Shown piece by piece: positions 48,191 through 57,726 of a stretch of DNA of 64,000 nt. Positions within the stretch are counted from its first letter, which is position 1. Each line of letters starts with the position of its first letter. Source of the DNA: Lysobacterales bacterium PRO7 (GTDB lineage Bacteria; Pseudomonadota; Gammaproteobacteria; Xanthomonadales; Rhodanobacteraceae); assembly GCA_021404785.1 (NCBI GenBank), contig QWHH01000002.1, positions 62,001 to 126,000 on the forward strand. Direction: 5' to 3'. Below the pieces are notes generated by a model. That model was not told the origin of the DNA. It saw only the letters and a list, made by a program, of their open reading frames with translations, and did not search any database. Position numbers and translations under genes: made by a program.

Positions 48191-48733
48191 ATGCGCAGAG
48201 AACTCCTTCTCGCTGCGAGCGCGCTTTGTGCCCTCGCCGCCTGCTCACAAGGCGCGCCAACGGCGGCGCCGGGACGAGCCGCGAAATCCGCCGTCGCAAC
48301 GCCCGTCGGAACTGGCAGCGTATGCGATCGGAAACTGCTCGCCGTGGCCGACGTCGACGGCATTCTCGACCAGCCCGTCACCGGCACGAAATCGCTGCAA
48401 GGCGATCCACAGACGTGCTACTTCATCGGCGCAAATGACGATCGAGGCGGACCCGAACTGCGCATCACCCTGCGCCCCGGGCACGGCAAAACGACGCTCG
48501 ACTCGTTCACGTCGGGAAAGATGAACGCCTACGCGACCTGGAAACCGCTCGCGGGCGTCGGCGACGAAGCAGTGTGGCTGCCGGATCTGCACGAAATCGA
48601 CGCACGCAAGGGCGACACGTTGTGCGTGGTCGGTGCGCCCATGTTCATGAGCAAGGCGCTGCGCGATGCCGGCGAGCCGGCACAGCAACAGCGGCTTGGT
48701 GCGCTGTGCAACAAGGTGTTTTCTGCACTCTAG
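48191..48733 (+). CDS. putative lipoprotein of unknown function
   Basis: A 180-residue protein with lipobox LAAC (Cys18; ALCALAACSQG), so probably anchored in the outer membrane. After a Pro/Ala/Thr linker the folded part has four Cys (SVCDRKLL, QTCYFIG, TLCVVG, ALCNKVF), likely two disulfides, in a layout like DUF3558-type lipoproteins, though this is only a resemblance. CCGGAGAACGAC precedes the ATG. Ends without the NGF[DE] tail. Lies between a secreted protein and a beta-helix protein on the same strand. Confidence 0.75.
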   Translation: MRRELLLAASALCALAACSQGAPTAAPGRAAKSAVATPVGTGSVCDRKLLAVADVDGILDQPVTGTKSLQGDPQTCYFIGANDDRGGPELRITLRPGHGKTTLDSFTSGKMNAYATWKPLAGVGDEAVWLPDLHEIDARKGDTLCVVGAPMFMSKALRDAGEPAQQQRLGALCNKVFSAL

Positions 48734-48796
48734 GGACGTCGGCAAACGGCGCCGAATTAAGTGATCCCCAACGCAACGACACGTCTGGACCAGGCC

Positions 48797-50191
48797 ATGA
48801 AAGCACATCTGCCAAAGCGTCGCGATCCGTTGGCCGTTGCAGTCGCCGCGTGTTTCGCTTTGTCGGCGATCGCGCCGAGCGCACACGCTGCCTACGAAAA
48901 CGTACTCAACTGCAACGACACAGGTGCCGGCAGCCTGCGCAGCACCGTAGCCGGTGCAGCGAGCGGCGATACCGTCGTGCTGAATCCGGTCACGATGCAA
49001 TGCAGTTCGATCACGTTCGGCAGTGGCGAAGTCGTGGTGCCGCAGAACGACCTGACGATCAAGTACAACGGCAACAACAGCAACCGTTTCTTGATGACCG
49101 GCAGCAACCATCGACTTTTCCACCACACCGGCACCGGCAAGCTCACCCTGCAACGTCTGACCTTGCAGTTCGGCAAAGCAACCGATGCCGACCAGGTTTA
49201 TTCGATCGGCTCGTACTTCAAAGTGGCTGGCGGCTGCGTGTTTTCCACCGGCGTGGTCGATCTGGAATATTCCCAGGTCAAGTATTGCAATGTCGTCAGC
49301 AGTTCCCTGGGGGCCGGCGGCGGCATCGGCGCCAGGCAAGGGCTGATCATGAACAGCAGCATCCTGCGCAACAATTCGGTATCGGCACATTACGGAAGAT
49401 ACGGTTCCGACGCCATCTGCGGCGGCGCCTATGCCGGCGAGTCAGCACCAAGCGGCTTCGGCTATATCGATATCAACTACTCGACCGTGAGCAAGAATAC
49501 TGCTGCCGGAAACGGCGGCGGTTTGTGCATCTTCGGACCAACGGAACATCCCGGATCGCAATCCTTCATCGAGAATTCCACCATCTCCGGAAACAGTTCA
49601 AGCAACACGAGCGGGATTGCGTCTTATGAACCGCTGACGATTACCGACAGCACCATCTCGGGCAACGTCGCAACAAGCGGACTGCATACACCGAACGTGA
49701 TTGCAGTCGCAAAGACACTGACCTTGCGCAATTCCACGATTGCGCTCAACCATTCGGGCGTTGCAATCCGAATCGACAACTTTGAATACGGCTCCCACAC
49801 CCATTATGCGGTGGACTTCGTAAGCTCCATCGTCGCCAACAACGATACCGACGGGACCGAGACGGATGTGGACAATGTCGCCTACCAGGGCCAACCACTC
49901 GCGATCGGTGGCGCCAACAACATCGTAATGGGTGCGTCATCGAATGTCGTACTGCCCGGCGATACATCGGCGCATGATCCGTTGCTGTTGCCCCTCGCCA
50001 ACAACGGGGGGCTGACGCAGACGCACGCCTTCCGCGATGGCAGCCCTGCCTTTGGCCACGGCAACAACTTCGCCAATCTCAGCACCGACCAACGTGGCGC
50101 AGGCTATCCGCGGACGGTTAACAACGGCACAGACATCGGCGCGTTCCAGCAGCAGGCACGCGACGTGGTCTTCGCCAACGGCTTCGATTAG
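48797..50191 (+). CDS. secreted parallel beta-helix protein (choice-of-anchor Q type), FANGFD tail
   Basis: A 464-residue exported protein. The signal peptide ends near residue 34 (SAIAPSAHA-AYE). The mature part is a right-handed parallel beta-helix with many short strands (ILRNNSV, STVSKNTA, STISGNSS, STISGNVA) and the ending typical of choice-of-anchor Q proteins (LLPLANNGGLTQTHAF...GSPAFGHGNN...DQRGAGYPR...DIGAFQQ). It closes with DVVFANGFD. The ATG at 48797 is preferred over a GTG at 48761, because it starts a proper signal peptide. The stop overlaps the kinase gene on the other strand by 4 bp. Paralog of the three tandem genes at 54.8-59.3 kb. Confidence 0.87.
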   Translation: MKAHLPKRRDPLAVAVAACFALSAIAPSAHAAYENVLNCNDTGAGSLRSTVAGAASGDTVVLNPVTMQCSSITFGSGEVVVPQNDLTIKYNGNNSNRFLMTGSNHRLFHHTGTGKLTLQRLTLQFGKATDADQVYSIGSYFKVAGGCVFSTGVVDLEYSQVKYCNVVSSSLGAGGGIGARQGLIMNSSILRNNSVSAHYGRYGSDAICGGAYAGESAPSGFGYIDINYSTVSKNTAAGNGGGLCIFGPTEHPGSQSFIENSTISGNSSSNTSGIASYEPLTITDSTISGNVATSGLHTPNVIAVAKTLTLRNSTIALNHSGVAIRIDNFEYGSHTHYAVDFVSSIVANNDTDGTETDVDNVAYQGQPLAIGGANNIVMGASSNVVLPGDTSAHDPLLLPLANNGGLTQTHAFRDGSPAFGHGNNFANLSTDQRGAGYPRTVNNGTDIGAFQQQARDVVFANGFD

Positions 50192-53121
50192 TACCCTCTC
50201 GAGGCAAGCAATTTTGCCGAGGTCGGATACAAATCCACTTCTACACTCGGAAGCTTGAGCAATTCGCGCCGCGCCTGCCTCTGCAGGGCAGCGCCGTCCT
50301 TCCCGCCCGTGCACTGGCCTTGCAACAGATGGGTCTGCAGGATTGGCAGCGGATCTCGCAAGGGTAGACGCGGTCGCAACTCGTCGATGATTCCGTTCAA
50401 GAGCGGCGCTGCCTCCGCGCAGCGACGGGCGCCAACAAGAAAATCCGCGAACGCCAACCGCCATTGGTAAAGATCGATCTTTTGCGTCGCATGCAATTTC
50501 TCGCCAATCGCAAGCATGGTGCTGAAGTCGCGCTCGGCATCCGCCGGAGCGCCGTTCGACGCCTCGGCCAGAGCAAGGCCGCGCAGGGCCACGGCAGTGT
50601 TCCCGGAGATCTCTCCCTCGCGTTGCTTCTGGATATCGACCGCGCGGCGCGCGTAGTCGACCGCCTCGGCGTGCTTGCCCTGCTGAGCGAGCGCGTTGGC
50701 CAGATTTTCGCAGTCTGTTGCATCCACACCCTGACCGTTGTCGAGGCGTTTGCGCGCCAGCGTATCGCGCAACAGCGATTCCGCCTCGGCCGCATGGCCG
50801 GCGTGCAATAGGGCAAACGCCAGGTTATTCCGCGCTGACAGGGTGTCGGGATGATCCGGGCCAAGCGTTTTCATGAAGCGCGCCAGTACTTCCTTTGCCA
50901 GGGGGATCGCAGCCGCGTAATCGCGACGCTCCACGCGCACGACCACGAGCATGTTCATCGCTTCGCTGATCTTCGGGTGATCCGGGGGCAATGTGGTACG
51001 CAGGATCGACAGCGCATCCGTGGTCAGTTTGTCTGCCGCGTCGAGACGGTTGGCGTCGGCATAGACTCCGGCGACATCGATTTCGGCGTAAGCAACAAGG
51101 GGGTGGTGCAAGCCAAAGATTTTCCGGCGGATGGCCAATGCACGTTCGAGCAACGGCAGGGCCTCGTCATAATTGCCCGATTCGTCCAGATGCGTGCCGA
51201 GATTGAGCAGGGAGCTGGCCACATCCGCAGCGTCAGGCCCGAGATTTCTCTCGCGCATCGCCAGCGTTTGCCTGTACAAGGCCAACGCCTGGGTGCGCTT
51301 GCCCATGTCGTCGAGATTTGCCGCGTAGTCGTCGAGATAGCGCGCGGTTTCGACATTGCCCTTGCCGAAATGCCGTTCTGCTGCGTCGCGCGCCGCACGG
51401 AACTGTGCATCGGCCGCGGCGAACTGGCCGCGCGCGCGCAGGATCTGGCCAAGTTCGTCGGCACTCTCGCTGATGGCCGGATCGTCGGAAGACAGTTGCG
51501 CGTCGCGGATGCGCAACGCGTCGCGCAGCAACGGTTCGGCACCGGCGTAGTCCGATTTCAGGCGCAGGATGCGGCCTACCTGCAATTCGCTAGCCGCGAG
51601 GTCAAGCGGATCGGACTGCGCTCGGCGCAAATCCAGCGCCTGTTGCGCTAGAGGCAGCGCGCGATCGTACAGACCCAGGTCGGTGTAGGTGATTGCCACA
51701 GTTTGCAGCAGGCGCGCGCGCACGGCGGAATCGATGCTGGCGTTCGCGCGCAAGCGTTCGGTGCCTTGATCCAGAAGATCCTGCGCGGTCAGCGTCGCAC
51801 CGCGCGAATGCGTGGGATCGGCGCCGCCGAACAGTCCGATCAGGAATTGTGTCACCTGCTCCGAAGTCAGCGCTTCGCGCGCCTTGGCCTGCGCTTGCCA
51901 AACGGCTTGGCACAATGTGGCAACAAGCAACAGCAAAGCGGCTGTCGTGGCAGCGACCCCAAGGCGATGCCGGCCGACGAATTTGCGCAGGCGATAACCG
52001 GCACTGTAGCGGCGCGCCGCGATCGCGCGGCCGGCGAGGAAATTGCGCAAGTCATCGGCCAGTGCGGCGACTGTGGCGTAGCGCCGCTCCGGTTCGCGTT
52101 GCAGCGCCTTCAGCACGATGGTGTCGAGATCGCCGCGCAACAGGCGCGCTTGCACCGGCGATTGCGCGTCCACGGCATGACTTGGCGCCGCCGGATCGGT
52201 GGTGTCCTGCGCGCGCAGGATTTCCTCCGCGCCCGCGGTGTCGCCCAGTTGCAACGGACGCTTGCCGGTCAACAGCTCGTAGAGCACAACGCCCAGCGCA
52301 TAGATGTCGGTCGCGGTGCTGACCGGCTCGCCGCGAAACTGTTCCGGTGCGGCATAGGCGGGTGTGAACGGACGATGCAGCCCATCCACCGTCGCGGTCA
52401 GCCCGCTGCCGGATTCGTCGAGCAGCTTGGCGATGCCGAAATCCAGCAGCTTGGTTCCACCGCTCGCCGTGACGAGAATGTTCGACGGCTTGATGTCTCG
52501 ATGCACGACGAGCTGACCGTGCGCGAACTGCACGGCCGCGCAGACTTGCAGGAACAGGTCGATGCGCGTGGCGAGCGGCGCGTGAACCGCGGCGCAATAC
52601 TCCGGCAGCGGTTTCCCATCGACATATTCCATCGCGAAATACGGACGTCCATCCGCGCTGATGCCGCCGTCGAGCAGGTGCGCGATGTGCGGATGCTCCA
52701 GCCGCGCGAGAATTTGTCGTTCGCGCAGGAAGCGCATCTGCACCGCGTCGCTGTCCATGCCACGCTTGATGAGCTTCAACGCGGCGCGTTGCTCAAACGC
52801 GCCATCCGCTCGCTCGGCGAGCCAGACCACGCCCATGCCGCCGCGGCCGAGTTCACGCAACAGCCGCCATGGACCAACCTGTGTCGCTGGCGTATTTTCC
52901 TCGGCCTCGACCCAGGCGCTGGCCGTGTCGCTGCGCACCGAGTCCGCGCTGCGCTCGAAGTGAGTCGCCTGCTTGTCGGCCGCAAGCAACTTGTCGATTT
53001 CGCCGCGAAGCTCGGCATCGTCCGCACACAGGCGAATGAGAAGTTCCTCGCGCGTACCGGCGGGCGCTTCGACCACTTCGTCGAAGATCGCACTGATCCG
53101 TTGCCAGCGTTGGACATCCAT
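50188..53121 (-). CDS. transmembrane Ser/Thr protein kinase with TPR C-terminus, paired with ECF sigma
   Basis: A 977-residue kinase. The N-terminal helical domain (MDVQRWQRISAIFDEVV, 1-75) is followed by a kinase domain (~85-365) with GRGGMGVVW, Lys116, HRDIKPSN at 207-214, DFG at 227-229 and APEQ. The transmembrane helix is ~388-408. The C-terminal ~550 residues are TPRs of the kinesin-light-chain type (ALPLAQQALDLRRAQ, LGPDHPDTLSARNNLAFALLHAGH). All catalytic residues are present. It begins 2 bp after the stop of the ECF sigma gene, so both are on one transcript. Kinases in such pairs are known in some bacteria to phosphorylate and activate the sigma factor; that is inference here. Confidence 0.93.
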   Translation of the reverse strand: MDVQRWQRISAIFDEVVEAPAGTREELLIRLCADDAELRGEIDKLLAADKQATHFERSADSVRSDTASAWVEAEENTPATQVGPWRLLRELGRGGMGVVWLAERADGAFEQRAALKLIKRGMDSDAVQMRFLRERQILARLEHPHIAHLLDGGISADGRPYFAMEYVDGKPLPEYCAAVHAPLATRIDLFLQVCAAVQFAHGQLVVHRDIKPSNILVTASGGTKLLDFGIAKLLDESGSGLTATVDGLHRPFTPAYAAPEQFRGEPVSTATDIYALGVVLYELLTGKRPLQLGDTAGAEEILRAQDTTDPAAPSHAVDAQSPVQARLLRGDLDTIVLKALQREPERRYATVAALADDLRNFLAGRAIAARRYSAGYRLRKFVGRHRLGVAATTAALLLLVATLCQAVWQAQAKAREALTSEQVTQFLIGLFGGADPTHSRGATLTAQDLLDQGTERLRANASIDSAVRARLLQTVAITYTDLGLYDRALPLAQQALDLRRAQSDPLDLAASELQVGRILRLKSDYAGAEPLLRDALRIRDAQLSSDDPAISESADELGQILRARGQFAAADAQFRAARDAAERHFGKGNVETARYLDDYAANLDDMGKRTQALALYRQTLAMRERNLGPDAADVASSLLNLGTHLDESGNYDEALPLLERALAIRRKIFGLHHPLVAYAEIDVAGVYADANRLDAADKLTTDALSILRTTLPPDHPKISEAMNMLVVVRVERRDYAAAIPLAKEVLARFMKTLGPDHPDTLSARNNLAFALLHAGHAAEAESLLRDTLARKRLDNGQGVDATDCENLANALAQQGKHAEAVDYARRAVDIQKQREGEISGNTAVALRGLALAEASNGAPADAERDFSTMLAIGEKLHATQKIDLYQWRLAFADFLVGARRCAEAAPLLNGIIDELRPRLPLRDPLPILQTHLLQGQCTGGKDGAALQRQARRELLKLPSVEVDLYPTSAKLLASRGY

Positions 53122-53123
53122 TC

Positions 53124-53657
53124 TCAGGATTCCAGATCCGCCAATCCCAATTCATGCACCAGCCACGCGCGCGCGCGCCGCCAGTCGCGGAACACGGTGC
53201 GCTCGGTCAAGCCTTGCAACTGTGCGATCTCGGCAATTTCCAGCCCGCCGAAGATGCGCCATTCGACCAATTTTCCAGCGCGCGGGTCGAGTTCGGCCAA
53301 GTGCGACAAGGCTGCATCCAGCGCGACCAGGTCCACCACGTCTCCCGGCGCGCCGACGCGTTCGTCCAATGCGGTGACGACGGCGTTTCCGCCACGTTTC
53401 AGACGCCCGCGCGCACGTGCGTGATCGACCAGAATCTGGCGCATCGCGCGGGCCGCCAGCGAAAGGAAATGCACGCGCCCGATACGATCGCCACCCGGCG
53501 CATCGTGCAGCTTCAAATAGACTTCATGCACCAGCGCCGTGGTGTCGAGCGTCGGCGGGCTGCCCGCGGCGCGGCGCTGGCCGCGCGCGATGCGGCGCAG
53601 CTCTTGGTAGACGCGCTCGAACAAATCCTGCGGCACTTCGCTGGTGACGTCAGTCAT
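53124..53657 (-). CDS. ECF sigma factor (TIGR02999 / kinase-linked group)
   Basis: A 177-residue sigma-70 family protein with regions 2 and 4 only. Region 2: LFERVYQELRRIARGQRR...TTALVHEVYLKLHDA; FLSLAARAMRQILVDHARARGRLKRGG. Region 4: LAELDPRAGKLVEWRIFGGLEIAEIAQLQGLTERTVFRDWRRARAWL, split by short loops. The TALVHEVYLKL wording is that of the TIGR02999 group, often coded beside Ser/Thr kinases (ECF43-like), with no anti-sigma gene. Start at ATG 53657 with GAGG 9 nt upstream; an in-frame TTG lies 9 bp earlier. Divergent from cnoX. Confidence 0.93.
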   Translation of the reverse strand: MTDVTSEVPQDLFERVYQELRRIARGQRRAAGSPPTLDTTALVHEVYLKLHDAPGGDRIGRVHFLSLAARAMRQILVDHARARGRLKRGGNAVVTALDERVGAPGDVVDLVALDAALSHLAELDPRAGKLVEWRIFGGLEIAEIAQLQGLTERTVFRDWRRARAWLVHELGLADLES

Positions 53658-53744
53658 CGTTGCCAACCTCGTCCTCGCCGGCGGCGCACTTGATAGGATA
53701 ACGCCGCGCCGCCATATGTGCGTGATCCATTGCCGGGAAAACCC

Positions 53745-54602
53745 ATGTCCGATTCAGCGCACGTTTTCGACGCCACCGAAGCCAATTTCGAGACCGAGGT
53801 CATCCAGGCCTCGCTAGCCACGCCCGTGCTGGTGGATTTCTGGGCAGCGTGGTGCGGGCCGTGCAAGCAGCTCGCGCCAGTCCTTGAAAGAATCGTGGCG
53901 GGCTACGCCGGCGCGCTTAAGCTCGCCAAAGTCGATACCGACGCGCAGCAGCAACTGGCAGCCGTGTTCGGCATTCGCAGCCTGCCGACCGTGGTGCTGG
54001 TCAAGGATGGCCAGATGGTCGATGGCTTCATGGGCGCGCTGCCCGAAGGCCAGGTGCGCGAATTTTTGTCGCGCCATCTTCCCGCGCCGACTGAACAACC
54101 CGCGGCCAAACCGAAACCTGCTGTCGTCGAAAAACCGGAAGGTGCGGTCGCGCGACTGCACCGCGAAATTGCCGCCGCACCTGACAAACCCGAACTCAAA
54201 CTCGACCTCGCGCTCGCGCTGATGCAAGGCGGCGATGCCGATGCCGCGCAGGTCGAACTCGACGCCCTGCCCGCCAACCTCGCCGAAGACGCAAAAGCCA
54301 AACGCCTGCGCAACCAACTCGATTTTGCGCGTGTGCTGAAAGATGCACCCGACATGACGACGTTGCGCACCCGCCTCGCCGCCGACGCCAACGACCATGC
54401 CGCGCGCGATCTCATCGGCGTGCGCTTATTACTCGATGGACAATCTGCCGCCGGACTCGACGAATTCCTGCATATCTTGCGCACGGCGCGCACCTGGAAC
54501 GATGGCGCGGCAAAAAAGCGCCTGCTCGCCGCGTTCAGCGTGCTCGATGACGAGGATCTGGTCGGCGCGTACCGGCGCAAGATGACGTCGCTGCTGTTCT
54601 GA
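53745..54602 (+). CDS. cnoX: thioredoxin-domain co-chaperone CnoX (YbbN)
   Basis: A 285-residue protein: thioredoxin domain at residues ~8-112 with an intact WCGPC motif (FWAAWCGPCKQLAPVLE), then a Pro-rich linker (PAAKPKPAVVEKPE) and a C-terminal TPR-like domain of ~150 residues. It holds unfolded and oxidation-prone proteins for DnaK and GroEL. E. coli CnoX has lost the CxxC; this one keeps CGPC and could also reduce disulfides, as in Caulobacter-type CnoX. Start at ATG 53745; a GTG lies 27 bp earlier. Confidence 0.93.
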   Translation: MSDSAHVFDATEANFETEVIQASLATPVLVDFWAAWCGPCKQLAPVLERIVAGYAGALKLAKVDTDAQQQLAAVFGIRSLPTVVLVKDGQMVDGFMGALPEGQVREFLSRHLPAPTEQPAAKPKPAVVEKPEGAVARLHREIAAAPDKPELKLDLALALMQGGDADAAQVELDALPANLAEDAKAKRLRNQLDFARVLKDAPDMTTLRTRLAADANDHAARDLIGVRLLLDGQSAAGLDEFLHILRTARTWNDGAAKKRLLAAFSVLDDEDLVGAYRRKMTSLLF

Positions 54603-54808
54603 CGCCCTGCAATCCCCTCTTCACTTGACCCGCGTCAAGGCGCGAACCAGCGGCTAGTGGTAGCGTTGCCGCGTTCACGTTTCCTGCACGACACAATTCA
54701 CATTGTGGGCCGCAACCGGATCACACGGCAGCCGCGATGCGTTGCATGGATGCGTACCGCGCGCTTCGGTAAATTGCATCGCGACCGACACCTTGGGAGG
54801 GCGTTCGC

Positions 54809-56224
54809 ATGTCGACTCGTCAGTCCGTTACGCGAAAGCATCATCCACTCACTTCCTGCATTGCCGTGGCCCTGGCCTTGGCCTCGCCGCTCGCCTTTGC
54901 GACAACATGGACGGTGAATACCTGCAATCAGGGTTACACCGGCAGTGGCACGACCGGAAGTCTGCGCTACGCGGCCGCAAACGCCGTCAGCGGCGACACC
55001 ATCGATCTGACCAACACGGGCTGCAGCACGATCTCGCTGACCACCGGCGCCGTCGTGTTCGCGCAGAATTCCATCACGCTCAATGGCCCGGGCATGACAC
55101 AACTCACGGTCACCGGCAAATACAACGGAGCAGTCGAAAAGGATCGGATATTCTCGCATACAGGCACCGGCACGTTCGCCGTGAACAACCTGAGTGTCTC
55201 CAAGGGATACAGTTACGCCGCCACCGGCAATGCGAAAGGCGGCTGCATCTATTCAGCAGGCACGGCCTACCTCAACCATGCCGGGGTCTATTTTTGCGGT
55301 GCGTACACCAAGGCTTCCGGCAGGGCGCAGGGCGGCGGCATCTACGGCAAGAATGCCGTCGAGCTCAAATACAGCATCGTCGAATCCAATACCGCTTCGG
55401 GCGCCGGCAACCTCGGCGGCTACGGCGGCGGGGTCTATTCGCACAACGGCTTTCTTGCCAAATACAGCACCATCAGCGGCAACACCGCCGGGAAGAATAC
55501 GGGGTTCGGAGGCGGCGCTCTCATCTACGGCAGCGGGTTGATCGTTTCCTCCACGATTTCCGGAAACACTGCCAAGGACAACGGTGGCGGCATCTACGCG
55601 CACAATTTCTCCACCAGCGCATCCAACACGCTAACCATCAAGAACAGCACCGTTTCCGGGAATAGCGCCAACTACTACACCGGCGGCGTGGCAGTTAATG
55701 CCGGCAAGGTGTACCTCGACAATTCGACGATCGCTTTCAACACCGCGGGCAAAGGTCGCTTCGGATCCTACCCGTTCACCTATCGTGCACCGGGCGTCGC
55801 TACCGACGACAGCAACGGCGCCATGGCGGTGACCCTGCAAAGCTCGCTGATCGCCAATAACACCTATGGCAGTACCGAATACGACTTGAGCGTACCCAAG
55901 CGCGGCAGCACCACGGTGACGTTCAGCGGTGCGAACAACCTGGTGCGCGCCACGTTTGCAGCCGTTCCGTCAGGCACCATCAAGATTTCCTGCCCCTTGC
56001 TCGGTCCGTTGAAATTCAATGGCGGGCCGACCCAGACCCATGCCCTGCTCAGCCACAGTCCCGGAATCGACCAAGGCAACAATTCATTGAATCTGACCTG
56101 GGACCAACGTGGTTCGCCTTATGCCCGCGCATCCGGATCGGCAGCGGACATCGGCGCCTACGAGGTGCAACAGGCAGACGTCATCTTCAACAACGGTTTC
56201 GACGGCTGTCCGACCTTGTTCTAG
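54809..56224 (+). CDS. secreted parallel beta-helix protein (choice-of-anchor Q type), NNGFDGCP tail
   Basis: A 471-residue exported protein, first of three in tandem. Signal peptide ends near residue 31 (ALASPLAFA-TTW). The mature start TWTVNTCNQGYTGSGTTGSL is nearly identical to that of the gene at 57873. The body repeats short beta-helix coils (KYSTISGNTAG, SSTISGNTAKDNGGGIYA, NSTVSGNSA), then SCPLLGPLKFNGGPTQTHALLSHSPGID and ends DVIFNNGFDGCPTLF. Conserved Cys pairs suggest disulfides. TTGGGAGG lies 9 nt before the ATG. Probably a surface or released adhesin or polysaccharide-binding protein; no catalytic residues are obvious. Confidence 0.88.
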   Translation: MSTRQSVTRKHHPLTSCIAVALALASPLAFATTWTVNTCNQGYTGSGTTGSLRYAAANAVSGDTIDLTNTGCSTISLTTGAVVFAQNSITLNGPGMTQLTVTGKYNGAVEKDRIFSHTGTGTFAVNNLSVSKGYSYAATGNAKGGCIYSAGTAYLNHAGVYFCGAYTKASGRAQGGGIYGKNAVELKYSIVESNTASGAGNLGGYGGGVYSHNGFLAKYSTISGNTAGKNTGFGGGALIYGSGLIVSSTISGNTAKDNGGGIYAHNFSTSASNTLTIKNSTVSGNSANYYTGGVAVNAGKVYLDNSTIAFNTAGKGRFGSYPFTYRAPGVATDDSNGAMAVTLQSSLIANNTYGSTEYDLSVPKRGSTTVTFSGANNLVRATFAAVPSGTIKISCPLLGPLKFNGGPTQTHALLSHSPGIDQGNNSLNLTWDQRGSPYARASGSAADIGAYEVQQADVIFNNGFDGCPTLF

Positions 56225-56337
56225 CGACAACACTTCAACAGCGGATACTGGGCTGTCCGTAACAGCGGACATTTCACGCCCCCTCCACGCTGTTTGCATA
56301 CACTCGCGGCGCGAGCAAGCGCCTTGGAGGGAGCCCC

Positions 56338-57726
56338 ATGTCCGATTCAACTTCGCGCGCGCAGGCGCGGCGCAAACCAATGGCAGCATGCATGGCAAGC
56401 GTTTTCGCGCTGGCCGCGCCGCTGAGTTGCGTCGCAATCAGCGTCACCGACTGTGGCGACACCGGCCCAAATACGCTGCGCGGCATCATCGCGACCGCCG
56501 GCAACAACGCCACGATCGACACGTCGGCGTGCAGCACGATCACGCTGACCTCGGGGGCGATCCCGGTTGGGCAGAACTCGCTGACGATCAACGGCCCCAC
56601 CAACGGCACGCATACGAAGATCACGGCCATCGGCAGCTCGGTGAAAGATCGCATTTTCACGCACAGCGGCAATCTAAATTTCTCGCTCAACCGGCTCGAC
56701 ATCGAATACGGCCGCGCCTACGACGGCAGCCTGAGCAACCCTGGACCCGGCGTGAACGGCGGCTGCATAGCATCGACCGGCAATGTGTTTCTGACCGACT
56801 CGAACGTCGCACATTGCAGCGCCAACAGCCTGCACGGGCGCGTCTACGGCGGCGGCATTTTCGCCGGCAAGGTGGTCTGGATCACGCGCAGTACAGTCAC
56901 GAACAACCTCGCAACCTCACTGTCTGCCGCCACTTACGGCGGCGGGGTATTTTCCGCTGGCGAATTCATCGCCAAGTACAGCACGGTCAGCGGCAACGTG
57001 GCCTGCCCCAACGCGGGTTGCTCCGGCACAGGCGGCGGCGTGGCATCGCACGGCGGCGCCAGCATCGGCAATTCGACGATTTCCGGCAATGCGGCGCGGG
57101 GCGATATTGGTGGCGTGAGCCTGACCAGTTTTTCTGCCTCGCCGCCGACCGCCACGATCAGCAACAGCACGATTTCCGGCAATCGCGCAGTCACCGGCTC
57201 GGTGGGCGGCATCTACTCAACTGTTCCGATCACAGTCTCCAATTCAACGATCGCATTCAATGCGGCCGTCAGCGGCAGTCGGGCCTCGGGCTTGTCCATC
57301 CGCGCGCAGTACGCATCGATCACGGCCACGTTGAATAGCGTGTTGATATCCAACAACGCCTACGGCGCCAGCCCGACCGAAAGGGATTTTTCGGCATCCA
57401 ATGCGGCCGCGTACACACTCGCGGTTTCCGGCGCGAACAACTTGATAGCGACATCCTCGGGACCAGCGCCCACGAACGGACTGATCACCGCTTGCGCACT
57501 GCTCGGCCCGTTGCGCGACAACGGCGGATCGACCAAGACGCATCAACTGCTGAGCGGCAGCCCCGCGTTCGATGTCGGCAACGACACGTCTAGCGCATCA
57601 CCACCGCACTACGATCAGCGCGGCACAGGTTTTCCGCGCAGCCTGGGGATCAACCCGGACATCGGCGCCGTCGAAGTCGATCAAAACGAAGTCGTCTTCA
57701 ACAACGGCTTCGACGGCTGCCCGTAG
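56338..57726 (+). CDS. secreted parallel beta-helix protein (choice-of-anchor Q type), second tandem copy
   Basis: A 462-residue exported protein, the most diverged of the tandem trio. Signal peptide to about residue 34 (SVFALAAPLSCVA-ISV). The start VTDCGDTGPNTLRGIIATAGNNATIDTSAC is a shorter version of the family N-terminus. Beta-helix coils include RSTVTNNLA, KYSTVSGNVA, NSTISGNAA and NSTISGNRAV. The ending is ACALLGPLRDNGGSTKTHQLLSGSPAFD, then DQRGTGFPR, with tail EVVFNNGFDGCP. TTGGAGGGAG precedes the ATG. A weak hairpin (56254-56271, TGTCCG/CGGACA then TTT) lies between it and the first copy. Confidence 0.88.
   Translation: MSDSTSRAQARRKPMAACMASVFALAAPLSCVAISVTDCGDTGPNTLRGIIATAGNNATIDTSACSTITLTSGAIPVGQNSLTINGPTNGTHTKITAIGSSVKDRIFTHSGNLNFSLNRLDIEYGRAYDGSLSNPGPGVNGGCIASTGNVFLTDSNVAHCSANSLHGRVYGGGIFAGKVVWITRSTVTNNLATSLSAATYGGGVFSAGEFIAKYSTVSGNVACPNAGCSGTGGGVASHGGASIGNSTISGNAARGDIGGVSLTSFSASPPTATISNSTISGNRAVTGSVGGIYSTVPITVSNSTIAFNAAVSGSRASGLSIRAQYASITATLNSVLISNNAYGASPTERDFSASNAAAYTLAVSGANNLIATSSGPAPTNGLITACALLGPLRDNGGSTKTHQLLSGSPAFDVGNDTSSASPPHYDQRGTGFPRSLGINPDIGAVEVDQNEVVFNNGFDGCP

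Noticed and set aside
51703..53424. A 573-codon plus-strand frame opposite the kinase at 50188 and the sigma gene
   Set aside because: The kinase and sigma motifs on the other strand are unambiguous; the frame is Arg/Ala-rich noise.
56254..56271. Hairpin TGTCCG/CGGACA followed by TTT as a terminator between two beta-helix genes
   Set aside because: Six-bp stem and only three T residues; too weak to call.
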